Part shown: piece after piece, positions 1 through 11,767 of the stretch
Position numbering within the stretch: position 1 is the stretch's first letter
Layout of the letters: each line of letters begins with the position of its first letter
Origin: Leucothrix arctica
Lineage (GTDB): Bacteria; Pseudomonadota; Gammaproteobacteria; Thiotrichales; Thiotrichaceae
DNA: 64,000 bases
Direction of reading: 5' to 3'
NCBI RefSeq assembly: GCF_003172895.1
Contig: NZ_QGKL01000035.1
Span: 210,328 to 274,327 of the forward strand
Position numbers and translations under genes: made by a program
The notes under the pieces: generated by a model
What the model was told of the DNA's origin: nothing
The model's input: only the letters and a program-made list of their open reading frames with translations
Databases searched by the model: none

Positions 1-174
1 AACTTTGCGAGCCTTCTCTAAGGAAAGTCTCCTTACAAAGTCTTCTGGTGATTCATCTAAAAGTAGGCTTTCATTAATATCGGGAGAATCAGTAATAAAG
101 GTAAGGTGGAGGCGTTCTAGTAGTTCTTTACGAAAACTAGAGCTAGATGCGAGTACTAAAGATTGCTTAGACAT
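1..174 (-). CDS. maf: Maf-family nucleotide pyrophosphatase, N-terminal part only
   Basis: The reverse strand encodes about 58 residues beginning MSKQSLVLASSSS and running off the left edge of the window. The opening LASSSS..RKELLERL is the Maf/YceF signature, which forms the nucleotide-binding start of this house-cleaning pyrophosphatase family (hydrolysis of non-canonical or methylated NTPs to NMP and PPi in the cytoplasm). The gene is divergent from yceD, the usual gammaproteobacterial arrangement around yceD-rpmF-plsX, and this context supports the call strongly. Which Maf subfamily (YhdE-like or YceF-like) it belongs to cannot be decided from the fragment; the locus favours YceF. Confidence 0.85.
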   Translation of the reverse strand, partial: MSKQSLVLASSSSFRKELLERLHLTFITDSPDINESLLLDESPEDFVRRLSLEKARKV

Positions 175-299
175 AATAATTTGGTGTTGATGGGCTTTCT
201 GGAGTCATATTATAGGTGTGCTTATGACTAACGATTTGACCGAGTATGCATATAAAAGGCTAATAAAACCCTTTCTTAGTGAAAAGTAACGAAAAATAC

Positions 300-329
300 T
301 TTACATGCCTAGGTAGAAATTCTTATAAT
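300..329 (+). promoter_or_regulatory. Sigma-70-type promoter for yceD-rpmF
   Basis: TTTACA (300-305) and a perfect TATAAT (324-329) are separated by 18 bases, close to the sigma-70 consensus. Transcription would start near 336, only a few bases before the ATG at 339, so the mRNA would be almost leaderless. The promoter lies inside the longer alternative reading frame that starts with GTG at 279, which argues for the shorter yceD product. The hexamers are seen directly; promoter activity is inferred. Confidence 0.5.
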
Positions 330-338
330 CCCGCGCCT

Positions 339-872
339 ATGTCAACTAGGTTACCAATAGAAGTTAATCCATTCCGTCTTATCGAGCAGCGGCGCGAGCT
401 CGACGGCGAATTTCCGATTAATCGCTTCTCACGAATCGCAGATCTATTAGCGGATAACGAAGGTGTTATCGAAGCTACGTTATCTTTTGGAAAAAATGAA
501 TTAAACTTACCCTCCATACATGGACACTTAACAGGGCAGTTACAACTGATCTGTCAGCGTTGCATGAAGTCGTGTATTTACATTATCGATCATCCAATTG
601 ATCTGGTAATGGTAACAAGTGATGAGGCGGCTGAGCGACTACAAGGTAGTCACGAAACCTATCTAGTTGAAGAAGGGCGGATTTTCCTTCAAGATTTTGT
701 CGAAGATGAGATTTTGTTAAATATTCCGCAGATGGTAATGCATGATCAATGTGACCCTGCGCGACCATTGATAGAGGCATTACCAGAGACCGTATCGCAA
801 ACACTGGATGATGAGAAAGAAAATCCTTTTGCAGTGTTGCAAAATCTTAAGAAACCAGGCAATTTAAATTAA
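339..872 (+). CDS. yceD: YceD family (DUF177) 23S rRNA accumulation protein
   Basis: The 177-residue protein starts [14 protein letters not shown], matching the short N-terminus of the YceD/DUF177 family. It contains a CQRCMKSC cysteine cluster in the middle and the family's acidic C-terminal half with PFAVLQNLK near the end. YceD is known to be needed for normal 23S rRNA accumulation and is almost always encoded just before rpmF, as here (38 bases upstream). A GTG at 279 would add 20 residues, but ATG 339 fits family length and lies just after a good promoter. There is no clear Shine-Dalgarno before ATG 339, consistent with a near-leaderless message. Confidence 0.88.
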   Translation: MSTRLPIEVNPFRLIEQRRELDGEFPINRFSRIADLLADNEGVIEATLSFGKNELNLPSIHGHLTGQLQLICQRCMKSCIYIIDHPIDLVMVTSDEAAERLQGSHETYLVEEGRIFLQDFVEDEILLNIPQMVMHDQCDPARPLIEALPETVSQTLDDEKENPFAVLQNLKKPGNLN

Positions 873-910
873 CGTACTTCACAGTCGTTTGCCTACTTGG
901 AGCTAGAACC

Positions 911-1117
911 ATGGCAGTACAGAAAAGTAAAAAAACACGTTCAAGACGTGGTATGCGTCGTTCACACGATTCTTTGACACCAGCAACATTGTCTGTTGAT
1001 CCAGTATCAGGTGAAACTCACCTACGTCACCACATGACTCCAGACGGTTTCTACCGTGGTCGTCAGATCATCGCTCCTAAAGTAGTAGCTGAAGATCTAG
1101 ACGAAGGCGAAGAGTAA
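911..1117 (+). CDS. rpmF: 50S ribosomal protein L32
   Basis: This 68-residue basic protein begins [20 protein letters not shown], the hallmark of bacterial L32, and keeps the family pattern of a conserved basic N-terminus followed by [13 protein letters not shown] and GFYRGRQI. It is a component of the large ribosomal subunit. Its slightly extended acidic tail (EDLDEGEE) is common in gammaproteobacteria. There is no zinc-binding cysteine set, so it is the C-minus form. It is co-directional with yceD and followed by a rho-independent terminator at 1150. Confidence 0.97.
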   Translation: MAVQKSKKTRSRRGMRRSHDSLTPATLSVDPVSGETHLRHHMTPDGFYRGRQIIAPKVVAEDLDEGEE

Positions 1118-1149
1118 GCGATAATTCGCTCTCTAACAAAGATCTTTAG

Positions 1150-1175
1150 AATCGCGGGCTTGTCCCGCGATTTTT
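1150..1175 (+). terminator. Rho-independent terminator after rpmF
   Basis: AATCGCGGG (1150-1158) and CCCGCGATT (1164-1172) form a perfect 9-bp stem with a 5-base loop, followed by T-rich sequence. It lies between rpmF and plsX, so it may attenuate rather than fully separate the two transcription units. Confidence 0.8.
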
Positions 1176-1209
1176 CGTATTGCACACTAAAAAACATTGG
1201 AAGTCAGAC

Positions 1210-2247
1210 ATGAGCTCGCACTACCGTATATCCTTGGATGCCATGGGTGGCGATCATGGTCTTTCAGTAACTGTTCCTGCTGCTTTGGAATCCCTAAAGA
1301 AGTACGATGATATTTCTCTTATTCTCGTTGGCGATGAGGCTCAAATTACCGAGCATCTTACGCAACACAGCGCAGCTGATAATCCTCGCATTACTGTTCG
1401 CCATGCTTCACAAACCGTTGGAATGGATGAGCCACCCGCATTAGCGTTGCGTGGAAAAAAAGACTCTTCTATGCGTATAGCAATTAACCTTGTTAAAGAG
1501 GGTGAGGCAGACGCAGTTGTGAGTGCCGGTAATACTGGGGCTTTAATGGCTACAGCACGGTTCGTTTTACGCACACTACCAGGTATTGATCGTCCTGCTA
1601 TCTGTAGTCAAATTCCGTCAAATAACGGGCATACACATATGCTTGATTTGGGCGCTAACATTGACTCGACGGCTGAACATTTATATCAGTTTGCGGTAAT
1701 GGGTTCAGAGTTAACACGTGCTATCGATGGTATTGAAGAGCCTACTGTCGGCTTACTTAATATTGGTCAGGAAGACATAAAAGGAAACGAGCAGGTTAAA
1801 TCTGCAAATCGTTTGCTGAAAGCAGGTCACCTGAACTATATTGGTTACGTCGAAGGCGACGATATTTTCTCCGATCACGTTGATGTTGTTGTCTGTGATG
1901 GTTTCGTTGGTAATGTTTCGCTTAAAACTATAGAAGGTTTAGCAAAAATGTTATCTAACGAGCTTAAGAAGCACTTCACGAAAAACCTGTTAACTAAGTT
2001 AATGGCTTTGGTCGCGATGCCTGTTCTAAAAGCACTGAGTAAACAGTTTGATCCTAGAAGCTACAACGGCGCAAGTTTTCTGGGTCTACAGGGGATCGTG
2101 GTTAAAAGCCATGGTGGGGCAGACAGCTTTTCACTAGCAAACGCAATCAGTGTTGCTCGAAAAGAAGTGATCGCAGAAGTACCACAAAAAATTCGTCATC
2201 GCTTGCAAGCGCTAGTCGATGATGAGCAACAAGCAAAAGCATCATAA
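1210..2247 (+). CDS. plsX: Phosphate acyltransferase PlsX
   Basis: The 345-residue product starts [25 protein letters not shown] is the conserved N-terminal motif of PlsX, which converts acyl-ACP and phosphate into acyl-phosphate for glycerophospholipid synthesis at the membrane. Further family features are [27 protein letters not shown] and [12 protein letters not shown] 1210 is chosen over an upstream TTG (1180) because it fits the family start and has GGAAG 6 bases before it. The stop is 10 bases from fabH, indicating cotranscription. Length is normal for the family. Confidence 0.95.
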   Translation: MSSHYRISLDAMGGDHGLSVTVPAALESLKKYDDISLILVGDEAQITEHLTQHSAADNPRITVRHASQTVGMDEPPALALRGKKDSSMRIAINLVKEGEADAVVSAGNTGALMATARFVLRTLPGIDRPAICSQIPSNNGHTHMLDLGANIDSTAEHLYQFAVMGSELTRAIDGIEEPTVGLLNIGQEDIKGNEQVKSANRLLKAGHLNYIGYVEGDDIFSDHVDVVVCDGFVGNVSLKTIEGLAKMLSNELKKHFTKNLLTKLMALVAMPVLKALSKQFDPRSYNGASFLGLQGIVVKSHGGADSFSLANAISVARKEVIAEVPQKIRHRLQALVDDEQQAKAS

Positions 2248-2257
2248 AGGTTTAACT

Positions 2258-3223
2258 ATGTATTCACGCATTACGGGCACGGGCAGTTTTCTACCGCCAA
2301 AGATTTTGACCAATCATGACCTGGAAAAGATGGTAGATACCTCTGATGAGTGGATTTTTGAGCGAACGGGGATAAAAGAACGTCACATTGTTGATGGTGA
2401 GACCGTCTCCGAGTTAGGCGAGCACGCATCTCGTCTTGCGCTTGAAATGGCTGGTAAAACAGCGAATGAAGTTGATCTAATAGTATTTGCGACAACGACA
2501 GCGGATGTCGTTTTCCCGAGTACGGCCTGCCTACTGCAACAGCGTTTAGAGATTACTAATGAATGCACGGCGTTTGATGTTCAAGCAGTATGTACTGGTT
2601 TTGTCTATGCCTTAGGTGTTGCTGATAAGTTTATTAAGAGCGGTACACATAAGTGTGCATTGGTTGTTGGCGCAGAAGCAATGTCAAATATCATCGATTG
2701 GACTGATCGTGGTACGTGTATTTTGTTTGCTGATGGCGCAGGTGCTGTTGTACTGGAAGCTGATGAAGAGCCAGGAATACTATCTACACACCTTCATGCG
2801 GATGGACGCTACGAGCATTTACTTAATGTAACGGGCGGTATTTCAAAAGGGCGTGAAGCTTATCTGAAAGGTGAAGCGTTCTTACAGATGAAAGGAAATG
2901 AAGTTTTCCGTTTTGCTGTAAAAACATTGGGTCGTATTGTTGATGAAACATTGGCTGCCAATAACATGGATAAGTCGGATATCGATTGGCTAGTACCTCA
3001 TCAAGCCAATATCAGAATTATTACTGCGACCGCGAAAAAGCTTAAAATGTCGATGGATCAAGTTGTTGTGACGGTTGAGCGGCATGGTAATACGTCAAGT
3101 GCATCGATTCCTTTAGCCTTAGATGAAGCGGTTCGTGATGGACGTATTCAGCGAGGCCAGACAATATTATTAGAAGGGTTCGGTGGTGGCTTTACTTGGG
3201 GTTCTGCACTCATACGCTACTAG
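2258..3223 (+). CDS. fabH: Beta-ketoacyl-ACP synthase III (FabH)
   Basis: This 321-residue enzyme starts each fatty-acid chain by condensing acetyl-CoA with malonyl-ACP. The catalytic triad is visible: cysteine in [10 protein letters not shown], histidine in VPHQANIRI and asparagine in [12 protein letters not shown]. The C-terminal [13 protein letters not shown] motif is also typical. ATG 2258 ([15 protein letters not shown]) is preceded by AAAGG and fits FabH better than an upstream ATG inside the end of plsX. In most gammaproteobacteria fabD, fabG and acpP follow; here uvrC follows instead, 13 bases downstream. Confidence 0.95.
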   Translation: MYSRITGTGSFLPPKILTNHDLEKMVDTSDEWIFERTGIKERHIVDGETVSELGEHASRLALEMAGKTANEVDLIVFATTTADVVFPSTACLLQQRLEITNECTAFDVQAVCTGFVYALGVADKFIKSGTHKCALVVGAEAMSNIIDWTDRGTCILFADGAGAVVLEADEEPGILSTHLHADGRYEHLLNVTGGISKGREAYLKGEAFLQMKGNEVFRFAVKTLGRIVDETLAANNMDKSDIDWLVPHQANIRIITATAKKLKMSMDQVVVTVERHGNTSSASIPLALDEAVRDGRIQRGQTILLEGFGGGFTWGSALIRY

Positions 3224-3236
3224 TGTGTACTAGCTT

Positions 3237-5057
3237 ATGACTGAGCCGACGCCAGATACTTTTGATAGCAAGGCATTCTTAAAAACAGTGCCACATAAGC
3301 CCGGCGTTTATTGCATGATGAGTGCTGATAATACGGTGCTCTATGTTGGTAAAGCTAAAGACTTAAAGAATCGTGTTTCCAGTTATTTTCGAGGGAATCT
3401 AGTAAACCCTCGAATTTGGTCAATGGTAAAACAAGTACGCAACGTACAAATAACCATTACTGAAACCGAAGCTGAAGCACTACTCTTAGAAAGTAACCTC
3501 ATTAAAAAGCACAACACGCGTTACAACGTGGTGCTGCGTGATGATAAAAGTTACCCTTATATTTATGTGTCTGATGGTAAGTTTCCTCGAGTGACTTTCC
3601 ACCGTGGCGCTCGTAAAAAGAAAGGCCAGTTCTTTGGGCCTTATCCAAGTGCAGGGGCTGTTCGAGAGACATTGGGGCAGTTACAAAAGCTATTTTTAGC
3701 ACGTCAATGCGAAGACAGTTACTTTAGTAATCGCTCACGTCCGTGTCTGCAATATCAAATAAAGCGCTGTACAGCGCCTTGTACTAACGAAATTTCTGCT
3801 GAAGATTACCGTGAGAGCATAAGTCATACCGTTCAGTTTTTGCAGGGTAAAAATGAGCAACTTACCGACTCATTAGTGTCTAAAATGGATGAAGCAGCGA
3901 CTCAGTTGAGGTTTGAGCAGGCGGCTGATTACCGCGATCAAATAGAAAAAGTCAGGCTGATTTCTCAGCAACAGTACATAAGTGGCGGGCAAGGTGATGT
4001 GGATGTCATTGCTCTACAGCTGGCCTCAGGCATGGCTTGTGTACAGGTGATGACTATTCGCGGTGGTAATAACTTAGGTAGTCGTAATTATTTCCCTAAG
4101 CTTCCTGCAATGGCTTTGCAAGAAAACAGCATAATGGCTCATTTTATCGGACAGTACTACCTCAGTCGTACGATACCTGCCAAGCTGCTTCTGAGTCATG
4201 AGCCAGATGGTATCGATGTATTAAGCGAGATGCTTAATTTAAAGTCGGATCGAAAGGTGTCGGTGACCTCTAAAGCGCGAGGTACTAGTGCACGATGGGT
4301 TGATATGGCGACTAGGAATGCGCTGCATGCCTTGCAAAATCAGCTGATATTAAAAGATAGTGTTGAAAAGCGAATGGATGCGTTGCAAGAGGCGTTGTCA
4401 TTAGACTATATTCCAAACCGAATGGAATGCTACGACATCAGTCATACCCAAGGAGAGGCGACAGTGGCTTCCCGTGTAGTGTTTGGTCCAGAAGGGCCGA
4501 TTAAGAGTGAGTACCGACGTTATAATATAGAAGGTATTACGCCCGGTGATGACTACGCTGCAATGAATCAAGTACTTACTCGACGCTTTGGCAAGGTTGA
4601 GGAAGATGCTAAGTTACCCGATATTTTGTTTATTGATGGTGGAAAAGGTCAGGTAAGTGAGGCGATTAAAGTGCTCTCATCACTACAGATTTCCGGTGTT
4701 GATATCGTCGGTGTGACTAAGGGCGAAGGCCGAAAAGCTGAGCTAGATACATTGACCATTGGTAAACGACGAGTTGAGTTACCTCATCACTCAAGTGCGT
4801 TACACTTGATACAACAAATTCGAGATGAAGCGCATCGCTTTGCGATTACAGGGCATAGGCAGCGACGTCAGAAAGCACGTACATCGTCTCCACTTGAAGG
4901 TATAGAAGGGTTAGGGCCTAAGCGGAGACAAGAGCTACTCAAGCAGTTTGGTGGTTTAAGAGCGATTACACGAGCAAGTGTAGAAGAGTTAGCTAAGGTG
5001 AACGGCATTAGTCGGGCTTTGGCTGAAAAAATTTACGACCGGTTTAATGGTGAATAG
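3237..5057 (+). CDS. uvrC: UvrABC system subunit C (excinuclease)
   Basis: The 606-residue protein carries out both incisions of nucleotide excision repair with UvrB. The N-terminal GIY-YIG nuclease domain (about residues 18-100) shows KPGVYCMM and YVGKAKDLKNRVSSYF. A run of four cysteines (QC..., PC..., RC..APC, about residues 155-185) matches the iron-sulfur cysteines described for UvrC. A UVR motif (about 205-240), the RNase H-like second nuclease domain (YDISHTQG, LFIDGGKGQ) and C-terminal helix-hairpin-helix motifs follow. Length is normal. It sits between fabH and pgsA; uvrC-pgsA is a widespread pair. Confidence 0.96.
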   Translation: MTEPTPDTFDSKAFLKTVPHKPGVYCMMSADNTVLYVGKAKDLKNRVSSYFRGNLVNPRIWSMVKQVRNVQITITETEAEALLLESNLIKKHNTRYNVVLRDDKSYPYIYVSDGKFPRVTFHRGARKKKGQFFGPYPSAGAVRETLGQLQKLFLARQCEDSYFSNRSRPCLQYQIKRCTAPCTNEISAEDYRESISHTVQFLQGKNEQLTDSLVSKMDEAATQLRFEQAADYRDQIEKVRLISQQQYISGGQGDVDVIALQLASGMACVQVMTIRGGNNLGSRNYFPKLPAMALQENSIMAHFIGQYYLSRTIPAKLLLSHEPDGIDVLSEMLNLKSDRKVSVTSKARGTSARWVDMATRNALHALQNQLILKDSVEKRMDALQEALSLDYIPNRMECYDISHTQGEATVASRVVFGPEGPIKSEYRRYNIEGITPGDDYAAMNQVLTRRFGKVEEDAKLPDILFIDGGKGQVSEAIKVLSSLQISGVDIVGVTKGEGRKAELDTLTIGKRRVELPHHSSALHLIQQIRDEAHRFAITGHRQRRQKARTSSPLEGIEGLGPKRRQELLKQFGGLRAITRASVEELAKVNGISRALAEKIYDRFNGE

Positions 5058-5095
5058 CGGTCTACGGTCGTAACATAATCAGCTATGGTAAAAAT

Positions 5096-5647
5096 ATGAT
5101 ATTTAACATACCGATATTTCTGACGTACCTCAGAATTGCAGCAATTCCCGTCATGGTGGTGTTGTTTTACTATGACTATCCGTTAGCCACTGCCGTAGTG
5201 TTTGGTTTAGCAGGGCTTACAGATTGGGCTGATGGTTACTTAGCAAGACGCTGGGGGCAGGAGTCACGCTTTGGTGCCTTCTTAGATCCTGTCGCAGATA
5301 AGTTAATGGTCGCTGTAGCCTTGATCTTAATCGTAGAAAGCCAAGCGAATGCATGGGTGACTATCGCAGCAGCATTGATTATTAGTCGTGAGTTGGTGAT
5401 TTCAGCGTTACGTGAATGGATGGCAGAAGTAGGGCAGCGTAGTAAGGTTGCTGTTGCTTTCATTGGTAAGTTAAAGACCACTGCACAAATTATGTCTTTG
5501 ATATTTTTGCTTTACGATAAGACGCTATGGGGTATTCCTTTCCACGAGTTAGGTTTGATCTTCCTTGCGATAGCAACAGTATTGACGATGTGGTCAATGA
5601 TTCAATATTTGACTGATGCATTTCGTCCAAACTCAGACGAAAAATAA
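5096..5647 (+). CDS. pgsA: CDP-diacylglycerol-glycerol-3-phosphate 3-phosphatidyltransferase
   Basis: This 183-residue inner-membrane enzyme makes phosphatidylglycerol phosphate, the first step to phosphatidylglycerol and cardiolipin. The CDP-alcohol phosphotransferase signature D-G-x2-A-R-x8-G-x3-D-x3-D is intact within TDWADGYLARRWGQ and FGAFLDPVADK. Several hydrophobic helices span the rest of the protein. It follows uvrC by 38 bases and ends at a strong hairpin terminator. Start at ATG 5096 gives the usual N-terminus (MIFNIPIFLTYLRI). Confidence 0.95.
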   Translation: MIFNIPIFLTYLRIAAIPVMVVLFYYDYPLATAVVFGLAGLTDWADGYLARRWGQESRFGAFLDPVADKLMVAVALILIVESQANAWVTIAAALIISRELVISALREWMAEVGQRSKVAVAFIGKLKTTAQIMSLIFLLYDKTLWGIPFHELGLIFLAIATVLTMWSMIQYLTDAFRPNSDEK

Positions 5648-5652
5648 GCATT

Positions 5653-5683
5653 AAAAAAGGCGCTAACCGTTAGCGCCTTTTTT
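5653..5683. terminator. Bidirectional terminator between pgsA and fbp
   Basis: A run of As plus GGCGCTAA (5653-5666) pairs perfectly with TTAGCGCC plus a run of Ts (5670-5683) around a 3-base loop. The A-tract and T-tract on the two sides let it end both pgsA (+) and fbp (-). Confidence 0.9.
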
Positions 5684-5712
5684 GTAACTTCAGTATTTTA
5701 AGCTGTCGGTAA

Positions 5713-6720
5713 TTAGTGATAGCTAAGGATTATTTCAACTTCTTGCTTAGAGCCCATGATCACTGCAACACGCTGGTGAGGGTCGCCATTCGGCACAACA
5801 TCCATGATTGACTTATAACCTGTAGAAGCAACTCCGCCAGCTTGCTCAACGATCATCGCCATTGGGTTTCCTTCGTATAATAAGCGAAGTTTTCCGCCAG
5901 CTTCACGGTTACGTGCGTCGATTGGGTACAAGAAAACACCACCACGACAAAGGATACGGTGAATCTCACCAACCATTGCTGCAACCCAGCGCATATTGTA
6001 ATCCTTACCTAGAGGGCCATCTTCGCCAGCTAGGCAGTCAGCAAAGTACTGTTGTACCGCAGGTTCCCAGTGACGCTGGTTAGACGCATTGATTGCAAAT
6101 TCACTCGTTGTTTCAGGAATCAGCATATCAGGGTGAGTTAATATGAATTCACCAATGCTTGTGTCAAGCGTAAAGCCGTTTACACCGTTGCCCGTCGTCA
6201 ATACGAACATAGATGATGGGCCGTAAAGACAATAGCCTGCTGCAATTTGTTCAGTACCAGGGCGCGCAAAGTCAGCAGCCGTTGGATCTTTCTTATCAGC
6301 TGGCGCTTTCAATATTGAGAAGATTGCACCTACGTCAATATTTACATCCATGTTAGATGAGCCGTCTAACGGGTCAAACGTAACAAGGTAGCTACCGCGG
6401 ATCTTGCCTTCAGGTAGTGTCAGAATTTCATCTAACTCTTCTGAAGCCATGCCTGCGCAATGGCCATTGTTCTGTAATGCATCAATGAATAGATCGTTTG
6501 CGATCAAATCCATTTTCTTTTGTGCATCGCCCATAGCATTTTCGGAGCCAGCTACACCAAGTACACCTGCTAGTGCACCTTTATTAACAAGTGCGGCAAT
6601 ACCTTTACAAGCAATGCTGATGTCATTGAGTAAGCCGGTGAATTCGCCAGTTGCCTTGTCTCCAAGACGACGGTTTTCTTCGATAATAAAGCTTGAGAGG
6701 GTAGTGCACTGCTGATCCAT
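5713..6720 (-). CDS. fbp: Fructose-1,6-bisphosphatase class I
   Basis: The 335-residue enzyme removes the 1-phosphate of fructose 1,6-bisphosphate in gluconeogenesis or the Calvin cycle. The metal-binding and active-site stretch is recognisable: ASEELDEI, FDPLDGSSNMDVN, and near the C-terminus GGKLRLLYEGNPMA, the substrate-binding signature of FBPase. Length is normal. The gene stands alone, convergent with pgsA and divergent from the kinase gene at 6833. An ATG at 6720 is preceded on its strand by AAAGGAC, a good ribosome-binding site. Confidence 0.96.
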   Translation of the reverse strand: MDQQCTTLSSFIIEENRRLGDKATGEFTGLLNDISIACKGIAALVNKGALAGVLGVAGSENAMGDAQKKMDLIANDLFIDALQNNGHCAGMASEELDEILTLPEGKIRGSYLVTFDPLDGSSNMDVNIDVGAIFSILKAPADKKDPTAADFARPGTEQIAAGYCLYGPSSMFVLTTGNGVNGFTLDTSIGEFILTHPDMLIPETTSEFAINASNQRHWEPAVQQYFADCLAGEDGPLGKDYNMRWVAAMVGEIHRILCRGGVFLYPIDARNREAGGKLRLLYEGNPMAMIVEQAGGVASTGYKSIMDVVPNGDPHQRVAVIMGSKQEVEIILSYH

Positions 6721-6832
6721 GAAAAAGTCCTTTAAGCGAATGAAAGAAAGATCTTATTCTAGACTAGTTACATTGCCAAAGGTATCGGCTAAGTGGCATA
6801 TAATGTATTGGTATATGGTTTGTTATTAAAAA

Positions 6833-7810
6833 GTGGGTTTATTCGTGAAAGAAGTGATTTTAAAAGCGACAGGCGCAGAGGATATTTTTCTGGCTGAAAC
6901 CATTCAAAGTCTTTGGAGTGGTTACGGAAGTTTAGATCGTTACGGGCTGATTGGTGGTACTGGTGGCTCGGTAATCGTCAAACATGTGCGCCTACCAAAA
7001 CAGGCGCAACATCCTCGCGGTTGGAATACGGATAAGTCACATCTTAGAAAGTTACGCTCTTATGAAGTAGAGAGTCGTTGGTATCAAGATTGGGCACATC
7101 GTTGTGGTGAGGATTGTCGCGTGCCTAAGACATTAGCGCTACAGCAACAAGAGGGCGAGTTTGTTATTATGCTTGAAGACTTAGACGCAAGTGGCTATCC
7201 CGCTCGAAAAAGCACAGTGTCTATGGTTGAAATCAACGCATGTTTAACGTGGTTAGCAAATTTCCATGCAACTTTCATGGAAGAAAACCCCGTCGGACTG
7301 TGGGAAGTCGGCACTTACTGGCACTTAGACACACGTCCTGATGAGTTTGCAGTCATGGAAGAGGGTGAGCTTAAACAGGCCGCATCAATGTTAGATAACG
7401 CGTTGTCAAAAGCACCTTTTCAAACAATCGTTCATGGTGACGCTAAGTTAGCTAACTTTTGTTTCTCGTCAGATGGAGCAGAAGTAGCCGCTGTAGATTT
7501 CCAATATGTCGGTGGTGGCTGTGGAATGAAGGATGTCGCTTATTTTATTGGTAGTTGTCTAGATGAAGATGAATGTGAGCAGATGGAAGCGGAGTTGCTG
7601 GATATTTACTTTGGCGCACTCAAAAAAGCATTGTTGATTTATTACCCATCCATTGACTCTTTGCAGGTAGAACAAGCATGGCGACCTTTGTATTCAGTGG
7701 CGTGGACAGATTTTTATCGCTTTCTTAAAGGCTGGAGCCCTAATCATTGGAAAATACATAGTTATAGTGAGCGACTGGCTCAACAGGTGGTGAAAAGTTT
7801 GATGCTTTAG
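6833..7810 (+). CDS. EcKinase/choline-kinase-like phosphotransferase
   Basis: The 325-residue protein has the aminoglycoside-phosphotransferase/choline-kinase fold: VIMLEDLD for the hinge, HGDAKLANF as the catalytic H-x-D-x4-N motif, and [10 protein letters not shown] as the metal-binding DFG-like motif. Presence of [11 protein letters not shown] and [11 protein letters not shown] resembles the DUF1679/ecdysteroid-kinase-like branch. It should phosphorylate a hydroxyl of a small molecule, but the substrate cannot be read. The first in-frame starts are all GTG (6833, 6845, 6854), none with a convincing ribosome-binding site, so the exact N-terminus is uncertain. It stands alone, divergent from fbp. 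Confidence 0.75.
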   Translation: MGLFVKEVILKATGAEDIFLAETIQSLWSGYGSLDRYGLIGGTGGSVIVKHVRLPKQAQHPRGWNTDKSHLRKLRSYEVESRWYQDWAHRCGEDCRVPKTLALQQQEGEFVIMLEDLDASGYPARKSTVSMVEINACLTWLANFHATFMEENPVGLWEVGTYWHLDTRPDEFAVMEEGELKQAASMLDNALSKAPFQTIVHGDAKLANFCFSSDGAEVAAVDFQYVGGGCGMKDVAYFIGSCLDEDECEQMEAELLDIYFGALKKALLIYYPSIDSLQVEQAWRPLYSVAWTDFYRFLKGWSPNHWKIHSYSERLAQQVVKSLML

Positions 7811-7907
7811 GTGTTTTTTTTAACTTATATGCTAGGAATACCTTTATTAACTATGATTCATGACTAGCAGACATCAGCAATCCTCGGTATCCTTCCTCTC
7901 TTTATAG

Positions 7908-10517
<2,610 letters not shown>

Positions 10518-10538
10518 CTCACGAAAAAGGAAGGCAGT

Positions 10539-11033
10539 ATGCGATTGACTCGGTTGACTAAGCTGGTAGGAAGTGCGGTGCTCTGTTTAACGTTGAGCGC
10601 GTGTGGATTTCAGCTACGTGAGACAACGCAGCTGCCGACCGAATACCAACAGATTGGCTTACAGGGTAATGACCTTGAAAAAGGGCTCGGCGATGTATTG
10701 CGAGATGCCTTTATTGATGCGCGTAGTGAGCTACGTACTGATAAAGGGCTCAGTACCCAGCTAGTTATTAGTAATTTAGAAGAAGACGATCGTGTCGCAT
10801 CCTATGATGCTGACCTTGATGTTCGTCAATATTTGTTATTCCTGGTTTTTGATTACGAAATAATGGTGGATGGTAAAGCGGTTGCTAAACAACGCATTCG
10901 CTTAGATAAGACCATTAACTACGACTCTGACTATGTACTGGGTAAGCAGGAAGAAGAAGAGCAGATTCGTAAGACCTTGCGTGAAGATGCGGCACGTTTG
11001 ATTCTACTGAGACTTAAAAGTATTACACCGTGA
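10539..11033 (+). CDS. lptE: LPS-assembly lipoprotein LptE
   Basis: This 164-residue lipoprotein has a basic N-terminus, a hydrophobic stretch and the lipobox LSAC with cysteine at residue 22, followed by GFQLR, the family's first conserved block. LptE sits inside the LptD barrel in the outer membrane and is needed for LPS insertion. Position right after leuS is diagnostic. AAGGAAGG just upstream of ATG 10539 is a good ribosome-binding site. In most relatives holA (DNA polymerase delta) follows; here a DUF1820 gene follows instead. Confidence 0.92.
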   Translation: MRLTRLTKLVGSAVLCLTLSACGFQLRETTQLPTEYQQIGLQGNDLEKGLGDVLRDAFIDARSELRTDKGLSTQLVISNLEEDDRVASYDADLDVRQYLLFLVFDYEIMVDGKAVAKQRIRLDKTINYDSDYVLGKQEEEEQIRKTLREDAARLILLRLKSITP

Positions 11034-11093
11034 TTGCGGTGCTAAGATTTTTCTGGTAGAAAGGCCGATCAATTTACACAAGGTGGGTTCTAC

Positions 11094-11426
11094 GTGAACG
11101 ATTCACGGCTTTATAAAATTAGCTTTATCAATCGAGATAAGGTTTACGATATCTTTGCTAAACAAGTGTACGAGTCTGACTTGTATGGATTTTTAGCAGT
11201 TGAAGAAATTGTTTTTGGCAATGCTAGCGATATAGTTATCGACCCTAGTGAAGAGAAGCTTAAAGCTGAGTTTAGCGGTGTAAAGCGTAGTTTTATTCCT
11301 CTGCACAGCATTGTTCGTATTGATGAAGTGAAAGAACGTGGTACGTGTAAGATTTCTGACTATGAAGAGAGTGATAATATCTCTCTTTTCCCTGGCGCTT
11401 CTAGTGCTGCAGATGAAGAGAAATAG
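11094..11426 (+). CDS. DUF1820 family protein
   Basis: The 110-residue cytoplasmic protein opens with LYKISFINRDKVYDIFAKQVYES and continues with GFLAVEEIVFG and SFIPLHSIVRIDEV, the pattern of the DUF1820 family found in many gammaproteobacteria, with no assigned function. It starts at GTG 11094, with AGGTGGG 7 bases upstream. The C-terminal tail is acidic and low in complexity. It is probably cotranscribed with leuS-lptE (60-base gap without a terminator). Confidence 0.8.
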   Translation: MNDSRLYKISFINRDKVYDIFAKQVYESDLYGFLAVEEIVFGNASDIVIDPSEEKLKAEFSGVKRSFIPLHSIVRIDEVKERGTCKISDYEESDNISLFPGASSAADEEK

Positions 11427-11493
11427 CTTAAAGAAAATACTTTAATAAAGTACTGGCGTGTATCTTAATTATTGATTATTATACGCGCTCTTC

Positions 11494-11584
11494 GGAGAGG
11501 TGGCAGAGTGGTCGAATGCACCGGTCTTGAAAACCGACGTAGGTTTGTAGCCTACCCAGGGTTCGAATCCCTGTCTCTCCGCCA
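11494..11584 (+). tRNA. tRNA-Ser (anticodon UGA), copy 1
   Basis: The 91-base gene has acceptor stem GGAGAGG/TCTCTCC, discriminator G and an encoded CCA. The anticodon stem CCGGT/ACCGA-like arms enclose the loop CTTGAAA, giving anticodon TGA (reads UCN, mainly UCA). The long variable arm (GTAGGTTTGTAGCCTAC) is typical of class II tRNA-Ser. The T arm reads CAGGGTTCGAATCCCTG. Confidence 0.96.
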
Positions 11585-11591
11585 AGAATTT

Positions 11592-11618
11592 TAAAAAGCC
11601 TGCATAGCAGGTTTTTTT
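11592..11618 (+). terminator. Terminator after tRNA-Ser copy 1
   Basis: CCTGC and GCAGG pair around ATA, followed by seven Ts. The stem has one extra G on its 5' side compared with the second copy at 11768. Confidence 0.75.
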
Positions 11619-11669
11619 ATGACCGTAGTACTAGCGTCTACTTTAATTTTTTATTATAGTACGCGCACT

Positions 11670-11760
11670 GGAGAGGTGGCAGAGTGGTCGAATGCACCGG
11701 TCTTGAAAACCGACGTAGGTTTGTAGCCTACCCAGGGTTCGAATCCCTGTCTCTCCGCCA
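11670..11760 (+). tRNA. tRNA-Ser (anticodon UGA), copy 2
   Basis: All 91 bases are the same as in the copy at 11494: GGAGAGG acceptor, CTTGAAA anticodon loop (TGA), long variable arm and encoded CCA. Its own -10-like TATTAT (11652-11657) and CGCGC discriminator lie just upstream. Confidence 0.96.
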
Positions 11761-11767
11761 TACATTT

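Noticed and set aside
5862..6083. Small forward frame within fbp
   Set aside because: Shadow frame on the opposite strand of a conserved gene, with no initiation signal.
6404..6715. A 103-residue forward frame antisense to fbp
   Set aside because: Wholly inside the class I FBPase gene, opposite strand, no ribosome-binding site or recognisable protein features.
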